DNA of 34,351 bases, taken from contig JBPCRS010000034.1 in the NCBI GenBank assembly GCA_050996575.1, positions 1 through 34,351 of the forward strand, written 5' to 3'. Below, in pieces: positions 20,713-28,089 of this stretch. The notes beneath the pieces are model-generated. The model was not told where the DNA came from. It saw nothing but the letters and a program-made list of their open reading frames with translations, and did not search any database. Origin of the DNA: DASUSH01 sp050996575 (lineage in GTDB: Bacteria; Actinomycetota; Thermoleophilia; Solirubrobacterales; 70-9). The translations under genes were made by a program, and so were the position numbers. Numbering within the stretch: the stretch's first letter is position 1; every line of letters starts with the position of its first letter.

Positions 20713-22578
20713 ATGGACCTGATCGCACCAATCGCTCAGGCGGGCGCTTCTGCGCCCTCCGCGGGTGGAGCCGCGATCGGCCAGGTGGTGATCGCGACCG
20801 TGATGGTCTCGGCGATCCTTGGCGGCGTCGCGTTCGCGCTGATGCGCCACCGTGCAGGCAAGTCGACGGTGCTCGCCCGAGCTGCCGACATGGCCGGAAG
20901 AATCCTCGGCCTTCCCTACTGGGCGGCGCTGCCTTCGGTCGTTCTCGTCGCCTCGCTGTTGACGGCGGTGTTCGGCGTCTACTGGGACGTCTCGATCCAC
21001 ATCGACACCGGACGCGACGATGGCCCGCTCGCCAACCTCGCCCACTACCCGATCCTCTTCGGCCTGATCGGCATGCTCTGCGCCGGGTGGCTCGCGATCG
21101 CGCTGCCGCGCCCGGGTGACAAGCCCGGCCCGGCGGCGGTGCGGATCGCCAAGGGCTGGTACGCCCCGGTCGGCGGCATCGTGATCGCCTTCTCTGCCGC
21201 TTTCGGGCTCGCCGGCTTCCCGCTCGACGACGTCTGGCACCGGATCTTCGGCCAGGACGTCACCCTCTGGGGTCCGACCCATTTGATGATGATCGGCGGC
21301 GCCGTGATCACCCTGATCGGCCAGGCGCTGCTGCTGGCCGAGGGCCTGAAGTGGCAGCGAGCGCAGCGCGGCGAAGGCGCTCGTGCCGAGCGCTCGCGGA
21401 TCGAGCAGATCGCCCTTTGGGTGCGCCGGGTCTCGCTCGGTGGCGGGATCCTGATTGCGGTCGACGTCTTCGCGATGGAGTTCGACTTCGGCGTGCCGCA
21501 GTTCGCCGCCGTCTTCCAGCCGCTGCTGCTCGCCTTCGGCGCCGGCCTCGGCCTCGTCGCGACCCGCCTCTGGGCGGGCAAGGGCGGTGCACTCGCGGCG
21601 CTTGCCTTCTACTGCGTCGTCCGCGTCGTCCTGACGATCATCGTCGGCCCGATCCTCGGTGAGACCGCGCCGGCGATGCCGCTCTTCCTGGTCGAGGCGA
21701 TCTGCGTCGAAGTCGTCGCTCTGGCGCTCGCATCGCGCTCACCGCTGACGATTGGCGTCGTCGCCGGCGCGCTTTGTGGCACCGCAGGCTTCGCCGGCGA
21801 GTGGGCCTGGTCGCAGCTCGTGATGCCGATCCCCTGGCAGCCATCGCTGCTGCCCGAGGGCGCGATTTTCGCCCTTGTCGGCGGCCTAGCCGGTGGCGTG
21901 CTCGGCGCCCTGCTCTCGTCCGGGCTGCGAGGCGTGATGCCGGCTCCGCGGGTCACTCGAGTGGCCGCTGCCAGTTCACTGCTCGCGCTCGGAATCGCCG
22001 CTGCTTTCGGGCTCTCGACAACTGTCCCCTCGGGCGAGGCCCGGGTCACGCTGACCGAGACGTCGGCCTCACCGCGCGAGGTGATCGTCGAGGCCCGCTT
22101 CCAGCCCAGCTCGCTCGCCGAGGACGCGACCTGGGCCAATGTGACCGCATGGCAGGGCGGCGGGCTCGGGGTCGAGCCCCTGACCGAGGTCGAGCCCGGC
22201 GTCTGGCGCTCGGATGCGCCGATCCCGGTGTCCGGCGAGTGGAAGTCGTTGATTCGCGTCCACGACGGCAATGCTATGGGAGGAATCCCGGTCTTCTTGC
22301 CCGAGGACTCGGCGATCCCGGCCGCCGAGGTCCCCGCGAGCCCGACGTTCACCCGCGCGGTCGTGCCCGAGAAGGAGATCCTCCAGCGCGAGGTCACCCG
22401 AGACTCCGGTGCGCTTTGGACTGCGGCGTCGACCTTCGTTCTCGCCCTCTACATCGGCTTCGTCCTCGTCGTCTGCTGGGGAGTCGGCCGCGTCGCCAGA
22501 CGCGAGGACATCTCTGCGGCCGAGCGCGAGCATCCGGCGGACGCTCCGGAGCCCGAGCTGGTCTCGCAGCTCGGCTAG
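20713..22578 (+). CDS. Multi-pass membrane protein with duplicated His/Asp motif and extracytoplasmic C-domain
   Basis: 621 aa from ATG 20713, preceded by AGGGAAGG. There are about ten to twelve hydrophobic helices over residues 20-430. They include two related motifs: H96-x3-G100-x-D102-x8-H111 after Trp-Asp, and H176-x3-G180-x-D182-x7-H190 after Asp-x-Trp. Residues about 435-570 form a soluble beta-rich segment (VIVEARFQPSSLAED, GVWRSDAPIPVSGEWKSLIRVHDG) reminiscent of FixH/YtkA-like periplasmic domains. A final helix and an acidic tail follow. It is not a YrbE permease and I do not recognise a named family. The paired His/Asp sites suggest metal or heme binding in the membrane. It diverges from merR, so it may belong to that regulon. 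Confidence 0.8.
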   Translation: MDLIAPIAQAGASAPSAGGAAIGQVVIATVMVSAILGGVAFALMRHRAGKSTVLARAADMAGRILGLPYWAALPSVVLVASLLTAVFGVYWDVSIHIDTGRDDGPLANLAHYPILFGLIGMLCAGWLAIALPRPGDKPGPAAVRIAKGWYAPVGGIVIAFSAAFGLAGFPLDDVWHRIFGQDVTLWGPTHLMMIGGAVITLIGQALLLAEGLKWQRAQRGEGARAERSRIEQIALWVRRVSLGGGILIAVDVFAMEFDFGVPQFAAVFQPLLLAFGAGLGLVATRLWAGKGGALAALAFYCVVRVVLTIIVGPILGETAPAMPLFLVEAICVEVVALALASRSPLTIGVVAGALCGTAGFAGEWAWSQLVMPIPWQPSLLPEGAIFALVGGLAGGVLGALLSSGLRGVMPAPRVTRVAAASSLLALGIAAAFGLSTTVPSGEARVTLTETSASPREVIVEARFQPSSLAEDATWANVTAWQGGGLGVEPLTEVEPGVWRSDAPIPVSGEWKSLIRVHDGNAMGGIPVFLPEDSAIPAAEVPASPTFTRAVVPEKEILQREVTRDSGALWTAASTFVLALYIGFVLVVCWGVGRVARREDISAAEREHPADAPEPELVSQLG

Positions 22579-22630
22579 GTGATTGATTCCCCATCCCCGC
22601 GCACACGCCGATTGGGAATCAATCATCTAG
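22575..22630. repeat. Inverted repeat 1 (17-bp arms) after the membrane-protein gene
   Basis: CTAGGTGATTGATTCCC (22575-22591) and GGGAATCAATCATCTAG (22614-22630) are reverse complements at 16/17 positions around a 22-nt loop. The left arm includes the TAG stop of the upstream gene. It can serve as a terminator, but the ends (CTAG, rare in GC-rich DNA) and its similarity to the inverted repeat at 23191-23295 suggest a repeated element. Confidence 0.8.
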
Positions 22631-22640
22631 CCTCAGGCAA

Positions 22641-22700
22641 TGAATTCACCGAATCCTCCGCTTCGCGTCCGGTTCGGCTCAATCTCATCTGCATGAGATG
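22641..22700 (+). promoter_or_regulatory. Start-codon-embedding leader element, copy B
   Basis: This matches copy A (11297-11365) in both blocks: 22641-22659 (17/19) and 22671-22700 (28/30), with a shorter unrelated spacer. The palindrome ATCTCAT-CTGC-ATGAGAT again ends on the first two bases of the start codon of the next gene (ATG 22698). The two controlled genes share no homology, so the similarity belongs to the leader, not the coding sequence. Confidence 0.6.
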
Positions 22701-23111
22701 GCCCGCCGGTTCGAATCCGGTCTGCTGATCGCGATCATGCTGCTCGGAGCGTTCTCGCTCTGGACGGTGATCCCGCTCGGCTGGCTCTGGATCGGCTCAC
22801 AGCTCGTCGGCACGCAGGAGCCGAAGTTGTGGGCCTACTTCGTCGTTTTCGTCGGCATCGTCATCTCGGTTATCGCCGTCGCCAAGATCCTCTCGTTGCT
22901 CAACCGCCGCTTTCTGCACATCCAGGGAGAGGACGAGAACCCGGCCGGCGCAAAGATCCCGCTGCCCTGGCTCGAATCGATGCGCGACGAGCGCCACGCC
23001 CAGCGCGCCACCGTCCTCGACCTCGTTCTCGTCGCCAGTGCGGTGATGGCGGGGATCGCGGCGCTCCTCTGGTTCCTCATCCTCGCGCAGTCGCCACTTC
23101 CCGGCGGCTAG
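22698..23111 (+). CDS. Small membrane protein upstream of the mce genes
   Basis: 137 aa from ATG 22698, at the end of leader element B. Three hydrophobic segments are visible: about 8-38 (LLIAIMLLGAFSLWTVIPLGWLWIG), 47-68 (YFVVFVGIVISVIAVAKILSLL) and 108-131 (VLDLVLVASAVMAGIAALLWFLILA). A polar loop (GEDENPAGAKIPLPWLESMRDERHAQR) lies between the second and third. It is too short and lacks the sequence of a YrbE/MlaE permease. Its place directly before six mce genes suggests an accessory role in that transporter, but no family is recognised. Confidence 0.75.
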   Translation: MARRFESGLLIAIMLLGAFSLWTVIPLGWLWIGSQLVGTQEPKLWAYFVVFVGIVISVIAVAKILSLLNRRFLHIQGEDENPAGAKIPLPWLESMRDERHAQRATVLDLVLVASAVMAGIAALLWFLILAQSPLPGG

Positions 23112-23190
23112 GTCTTAAAACCGCTTCCGACCGGCGCAATCTCGGTACCGCCCGTCTAGGGTCCGCACCCAGGGAGCGATGCGAATTCAG

Positions 23191-23295
23191 CAGACGACTG
23201 ATTCCCGATCGACGTGCCCGCACGGGCGTGGGTGGCGATCCAGCGAGGGCATGCGCCGTCATCCGCAGGGGGTGGATAGGGAATCATTCGTCTAG
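23191..23295. repeat. Inverted repeat 2, spanning the start region of the first mce gene
   Basis: AGACGACTGATTCCC (23192-23206) pairs with GGGAATCATTCGTCT (23279-23293) at 14/15 positions, enclosing 72 nt that include a smaller GCCCG-CA-CGGGC stem. The right arm with its terminal CTAG matches the right arm of inverted repeat 1 at 14/17 positions. The 213-nt gap 23112-23324 holds no other gene. As RNA, the long stem would hide the purine-rich stretch and first codons of the first mce gene. Confidence 0.7.
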
Positions 23296-23324
23296 TCGCG
23301 AGACTGCTCGGCCTAGGCGCGCTC

Positions 23325-24728
23325 GTGCTCGTCGCGGTCGCGTTCGCAATCGTGCTAGGTGGCGGCGACGACGAGGATTACAGGGTCACGGCGGAGTTTC
23401 GCAACGCGAGCCAGCTCCTCGGCGGCGAACTTGTCGTCGTCGGCGGAGTGCAAGCGGGCTCGGTCGAGCAGGTCGAGCTCTCCGACGACAACCGGGCGCT
23501 GATCACCTTCAGCGTCGACGAGCCCTTCGCACCGCTCGAGCGCGGCACCGTCGCCACCGTCCGCTCGACCTCGCTCGCCGGGATCGCCAACCGCCGGGTC
23601 GAGCTGACCCTGCCGGCCGAGGGCAGCGGCGAGGAGATCGAAGACGGCAGCACGCTCGACGAATCCGAGACGGTCTCCGAGGTCGACCTCGACGAGCTCT
23701 TCAACACTCTCGACTCGCGGACCGTGGGCGACCTCCAGCGGGTGCTGACGGGGTTGGAGCGAGCCGGCCGCGGCCTCTCCCCGGAGGCGAACCGTGGTCT
23801 TCGCTACTTCAATCCGCTGCTCTCAACGTCGCGCCGGGTGCTGAGCCAGCTCAACTCTGACCGTGAGGCGGTCCGGCGGCTGCTCGTCGACAGCTCCGAG
23901 CTCTCCGGCGCGCTCGCCGACCGTGCCCCCGAGATCTCCGAGCTGGTCGCGAACCTGAACACGGCGACAGGGGCGATCGGCCGCCAGCGGGCCGCGCTCA
24001 CGTCGGCGATCGAGAAACTGCCGAACTTCCTCCGCGAGTCGAACACGACCTTCGTCAACCTGCGGGCGGCCGCCGACGACCTCGAGCCGCTGATCGTCGC
24101 CACCGGCCCGGTCGCCGACCGCCTCGGCCCGTTCTTCACCGAGTTCCGCGCCGCTGCGCGCGGAGCGGTGCCGACGATTCGCGACCTCGACCAGGTGATT
24201 CGCCGCGGCGGCGCCGACAACGACCTCGTCGAGTTGACCCGCCTCGCGGTCCCGCTGGCCGATGTAGCGCTCGGCGAAGGCCGGCCCGAATGCGGCGATA
24301 GCCCGGCCTCCGACTACGAGCAGGCCGCCGACGACGACTTCACCCAGGGCTCGCTCGGCGAGACGACGTGCGCGCTGCGCAACTCGATGCCGATCCTCTC
24401 CCATTTTCGGCCCTACACGCCGGAGCTCGTCGGGTGGTTCGACGACTTCTCGACCAGCGGCACGCTCGACGCGAGCGGCGGCATCGGCCGCATCGCCGGC
24501 ACCTTCAACAGCTTCAGCTTGAGCTCATCGAACGGCCTGCCCGACCTGCTCTCGCCGGTCGACCCGACCGACCTCTTCGGCGCCGGTGGCAGCGGGCCGC
24601 TGCTCGACGTCGGCAATACGAAGCGCTGCCCCGGGGCACTGGAGCGCGACCCCGGGGACGGCTCGACTCCGTTCACCGACGAGGGTCAGCTCGACTGCGA
24701 TCCGAGCCAGGTCCCGGTGGGGCCGTGA
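23325..24728 (+). CDS. Mce/MlaD-domain protein 1 (first of six)
   Basis: At least 467 aa. GTG 23325 is the first standard start, but it cuts the signal-anchor helix to about 11 residues. The frame is open from 23280 and the upstream codons (IIRLVARLLGLGALVLVAVAFAI) give a full anchor, so initiation may be at ATT 23286 or ATC 23283, after the purine-rich GCAGGGGGTGG. The MlaD domain follows: DYRVTAEFRNASQLLGGELVVVGGVQAGSVEQVEL and STSLAGIANRRVEL. A long helical region (about 120-320) and a Cys-containing Gly/Ser/Asp tail complete it. Mce proteins form hexameric or tubular lipid-shuttling assemblies across the envelope. The stop overlaps the next start (GTGA). Confidence 0.85.
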   Translation: MLVAVAFAIVLGGGDDEDYRVTAEFRNASQLLGGELVVVGGVQAGSVEQVELSDDNRALITFSVDEPFAPLERGTVATVRSTSLAGIANRRVELTLPAEGSGEEIEDGSTLDESETVSEVDLDELFNTLDSRTVGDLQRVLTGLERAGRGLSPEANRGLRYFNPLLSTSRRVLSQLNSDREAVRRLLVDSSELSGALADRAPEISELVANLNTATGAIGRQRAALTSAIEKLPNFLRESNTTFVNLRAAADDLEPLIVATGPVADRLGPFFTEFRAAARGAVPTIRDLDQVIRRGGADNDLVELTRLAVPLADVALGEGRPECGDSPASDYEQAADDDFTQGSLGETTCALRNSMPILSHFRPYTPELVGWFDDFSTSGTLDASGGIGRIAGTFNSFSLSSSNGLPDLLSPVDPTDLFGAGGSGPLLDVGNTKRCPGALERDPGDGSTPFTDEGQLDCDPSQVPVGP

Positions 24729-26413
24729 GGCGGATCCTCCTGATCGTCGCTCTCGCCGGCGCTGCGCTGGCCGGGCTGCTCACTGCAGGGGCGGGCGCCG
24801 ACGACACCCGCAGCTATCGGATCGAGCTGCTGAACGCTTTCGGCATCTTCAAGGGTTCCGACGTGCGCGTTGCCGGCGTGCGGACCGGGATCGTCACCGG
24901 GATCGACATCAACGAGGCGAAGCGGGCCGAGGTGACGATCGAGCTCAGCGGCGATCTCGCCGAACTCGGCGAGCGCACGAGCTGTGCGACCGAGCCGCAG
25001 TCGCTGATCGCCGAGTTCTTCATCGACTGCACGCCGAAGGGCGATCCGCTGCCCGAGGGCGGGTTGATCCCGGCCGAGCGGGTCGAGCAGTCGATCCAGA
25101 ACGACCTGCTGTTCAACACCTTCCGCGAGCCCTACCGCGAGCGTCTGCGGCTGATCGTCAACGAGCTGGGCACCGCGCTCGCCTCCAATCAGGAGAACCT
25201 GAACGAGTCGATTCGCCTCGCGGTGCCGGCGCTGACCGACTTCCGCGAGGTGACGAAGATCCTCGCCGGCCAGCGCCGCGAGCTCGACCGGCTCAACGTC
25301 AATGCCGAGCGCGTCGTCTCGACGCTTGCCGGGCGCCGCGACGACTTCTTCGCGGCAATCGCCGAGGGCCGCGACGCCACCGAGGCCGCGGCCTCGCGCC
25401 GCGCCGACCTTTCGACCGACGTCGATCGGCTCGACGACTTCCTTGCCGAGCTTCGCCCGACGCTGGGTGAGCTCGGCGAGACCGCGCGGGCGGGGACGCC
25501 GCTGCTCGCAAGCCTGCGCACAGCGGCGCCGCAGCTCGATCAGCTCTCGGCGCGACTTCCCGGCTTCAACCGCGCGGGCGAGGATGCGATCGTCGCGCTC
25601 GGCCGTGCAGCGGTGCCGGGCCGGGCCGCATTGGTGGAGGGCCGCGAGGAGATTCGCGACCTCGCCCGGGCAGGTCGAAACGCACCGCTCACATCGGAGG
25701 TGCTTGCCGACTTCGTCACCGACCTCGACGATCCGCGGCGGGTCGTCGAGGAGGACGCTCGCGCGGCGCGCAGCTGCGACGAGAAGACGCTCTCCTGCTG
25801 GGGGACGGGACGCCGCGCTCCCACGGGCTACACGGGGATGGAGGCGCTGCTCAACTACGTCTACTACCAGTCCGGCGCGATCAACCAGTTCGATTCGTTC
25901 GGGCATTTCCTGCACTACAACGCGTTCGACACAGGGGCTGGTCCCTGCGGAGGCTTCAACGCCGGCCCGGACGTGCCCGCGCGCGGCGGCGGTCGTACGA
26001 CCGACATCACCGAGGCCGACGGCTGCGTCTCCTGGATCGGCGCCAACCAGCCCGATGTCAACTTCGACCTCGGCCTGCCGCGCTACGACAACTCGGTCTG
26101 CCCGAACGGCTCGACCGACCTCGAGTTGTGCGACCCGAGTATCTCGACCCATGGCAGCGGTGGCCGTCTGCCGGCGAGCATCGAACGGCGCCGGGTCGCG
26201 GCTGCCGGGGGCGGTTCCGCCACCGCCGCCACGGCAGGCACTCCTGGCGGGAGTGGCCTGCCCGGCGATCCGATCGTCCCCGGCGGCGGAGCGCCGTCCC
26301 GGCCCGGTTCCGTGAGCGGGTTGGAGGACCTGCTCGACATCCCCGGCGGCGGCTCGAACGGCTCGAACGAGCAGGCGACAGAAGACCTCCTCGACTTCCT
26401 CTACGGATCCTGA
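24725..26413 (+). CDS. Mce/MlaD-domain protein 2
   Basis: 562 aa from GTG 24725 in a GTGA overlap with gene 1. The N-terminal MRRILLIVALAGAALAGLLTAGAGA is a membrane anchor or signal. The MlaD domain has YRIELLNAFGIFKGSDVRVAGVRTGIVTGIDI and IAEFFIDCTPKGDPLPEGGLIP. A helical region (DLLFNTFREPYRERLRLIVNELG onward, about 125-330) follows. The C-terminal third contains several Cys and an aromatic-rich segment (LLNYVYYQSGAINQFDSFGHFLHYNAFD). A Gly/Ser/Pro tail ends with two related EDLLD motifs (LEDLLDIPGGG, TEDLLDFLYGS), perhaps a docking peptide. Same operon as the other mce genes. Confidence 0.9.
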   Translation: MRRILLIVALAGAALAGLLTAGAGADDTRSYRIELLNAFGIFKGSDVRVAGVRTGIVTGIDINEAKRAEVTIELSGDLAELGERTSCATEPQSLIAEFFIDCTPKGDPLPEGGLIPAERVEQSIQNDLLFNTFREPYRERLRLIVNELGTALASNQENLNESIRLAVPALTDFREVTKILAGQRRELDRLNVNAERVVSTLAGRRDDFFAAIAEGRDATEAAASRRADLSTDVDRLDDFLAELRPTLGELGETARAGTPLLASLRTAAPQLDQLSARLPGFNRAGEDAIVALGRAAVPGRAALVEGREEIRDLARAGRNAPLTSEVLADFVTDLDDPRRVVEEDARAARSCDEKTLSCWGTGRRAPTGYTGMEALLNYVYYQSGAINQFDSFGHFLHYNAFDTGAGPCGGFNAGPDVPARGGGRTTDITEADGCVSWIGANQPDVNFDLGLPRYDNSVCPNGSTDLELCDPSISTHGSGGRLPASIERRRVAAAGGGSATAATAGTPGGSGLPGDPIVPGGGAPSRPGSVSGLEDLLDIPGGGSNGSNEQATEDLLDFLYGS

Positions 26414-28089
26414 TGAGGCCGCGTTCGACATCCGCGCTTTCATCCTCGCCGACGATGGTCGGCGCGGTGACGACTCTGGTCGTGATCGTCGCGATCTTCC
26501 TCTCCTACAACGCAAACCAGGGGCTGCCATTCGTGCCGGTCTACCGGGTAGCGGTCGAGATCCCGAACGCCTCGCGGTTGATCGAGTCGAACGAGGTCCG
26601 AATTGGCGGTCACAGGATCGGCGTCGTGGAGGGGATCTCGCCGGTGCCCGGCGAGACCGATAGCGCCGTCGCCCGGGTGACGCTGAAGCTCGACAAGTCG
26701 GCCGAGCCGATCCCGCAGGACTCGATCTTCCACGTTCGCTACCTCTCGACCTTCGGCCTCAAGTACGTAGAGATCGTTCGTGGCACCGGCGAGGGCGCGC
26801 CCGAGGGGTTCGTCTTCGACGGCTCCGATGACAGCGGCGTCTGCAAGCTGCCGGTCAACCTCGAGACCTTCGCCGACGAGATTCCGGAGACGGCGAGGAA
26901 CGGCTGCTTCCAGGCCCAGGCAGAGTTCGACGACCTCGGCAACACGGCCGACGCCGAGACTCGCGAGAACCTGCGGACGGTGCTGACCGAGTTCGGCGCC
27001 GGGCTCGCGGGCCGCGGCGCCGGCGTCAACACGGCGATTCAGACGGCGCCCGCGCTGCTCGAGGACCTCGGGCCGGTCGCGCGCACGCTCTCGTCGCGCT
27101 CGACCCGGCTCGCCCGCTTCGTTCGCTCGCTCGAGCGCGCCTCGTCCGCTCTGGCGCCTGTCTCACCGCAGCTCGCGCAGGGCTTCGCCAACGCCGCGGT
27201 CGCCTTCGAGGCGATCTCGCGCGATCCGGCGGCCGTCCAGGGGACGATCACGAACGCGGCGCCGCTGCTCACCGACGGTGTGCCGCGACTGGCGAGGGCG
27301 CGATTGCTGCTCGCCGACACCGCCGAGCTCGCCCGGCGGCTCGAGCCCGGCGCCCGCGACCTGGCGCCAACGCTGCCGGTGCTCAACGACGCGCTCGAAG
27401 TCGGCGCGCCGGTGCTCGGCCGCCTTCCGGGCACGGCCCGCGACCTGCGCGAGACGTTCGCCGAGTTGCGACGCTTACTCGCCCAGCCCTCGACCGGACT
27501 CACCCTCGAGCGGCTGATCGACACCTTCGACGAAGCGGCGCCGCTGGTCACCGATGTCGCACCGGCGCAGACGGTCTGCAACTACTGGAACTACACCTTC
27601 ACCTTCCTCGCCGAGCACCTGAGCCTGCGCTCGACGACCGGCTTCAGCCAGCGCAACATCATCTCGCAAATGCCCGGGCCCGACCCGGGCCCGGTCTCGT
27701 TCGGAGACACGGCGGTCGACTTCCCGAGCACGGTGCGGGCGCCGCTCGCCAACTACAGCGGCCTGCCCGCTGACGGCCTCGCCGGGCCCGCCGAGGGCCA
27801 GGACGGGCTGTTTATGCCGCGCGATCTGCCGATCGGGCATGGGCCGGTAAACGCGCCGCACGGCCAGCTCACCGAGGAGTACCCCGATTGCGCCCCCGGC
27901 CAGTTCGGCTACCCGCTCGGCGAGCTGCTTCTTCCTGGCCAGCCCTACATCGCCCCGGGGATCGCCGTCGGCGACTACCCCGGCTCGCTCGGGCCGACGA
28001 CGGCGTTCTTCAACCAGGACGGCACTCGTGAGCTTCGCGACACCCGGGTCGCCTCGCGGGCGCCGACGACATGGGGGATCGAGCGGTGA
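26413..28089 (+). CDS. Mce/MlaD-domain protein 3
   Basis: 558 aa from ATG 26413, sharing one base with the previous TGA. Helix TMVGAVTTLVVIVAIFLSYNA (about 14-34) anchors it. The MlaD domain contains YRVAVEIPNASRLIESNEVRIGGHRIGVVEGI and FHVRYLSTFGLKYVEIVRG. Ala/Leu/Arg-rich helices run from about 180 to 385. The C-terminal domain has a conserved CNYWNYTFTFLAEHLSLRS segment and Gly/Pro-rich ending (PEYPDCAPGQFGYPLG region). A His in place of Val/Ile in the GGHRIG turn is unusual among the six copies. Start overlaps imply coupled translation with neighbours. Confidence 0.9.
   Translation: MRPRSTSALSSSPTMVGAVTTLVVIVAIFLSYNANQGLPFVPVYRVAVEIPNASRLIESNEVRIGGHRIGVVEGISPVPGETDSAVARVTLKLDKSAEPIPQDSIFHVRYLSTFGLKYVEIVRGTGEGAPEGFVFDGSDDSGVCKLPVNLETFADEIPETARNGCFQAQAEFDDLGNTADAETRENLRTVLTEFGAGLAGRGAGVNTAIQTAPALLEDLGPVARTLSSRSTRLARFVRSLERASSALAPVSPQLAQGFANAAVAFEAISRDPAAVQGTITNAAPLLTDGVPRLARARLLLADTAELARRLEPGARDLAPTLPVLNDALEVGAPVLGRLPGTARDLRETFAELRRLLAQPSTGLTLERLIDTFDEAAPLVTDVAPAQTVCNYWNYTFTFLAEHLSLRSTTGFSQRNIISQMPGPDPGPVSFGDTAVDFPSTVRAPLANYSGLPADGLAGPAEGQDGLFMPRDLPIGHGPVNAPHGQLTEEYPDCAPGQFGYPLGELLLPGQPYIAPGIAVGDYPGSLGPTTAFFNQDGTRELRDTRVASRAPTTWGIER

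Noticed and set aside
22698..23111. Possible YrbE permease before the mce genes
   Set aside because: It is only 137 aa with three helices, about half the length of YrbE, and lacks its permease-domain sequence.
24686..26530. A 614-codon minus-strand frame opposite mce gene 2
   Set aside because: It is antisense to a clear Mce/MlaD protein and has no recognisable domain; similar long antisense frames occur opposite the other mce genes because of high third-position GC.
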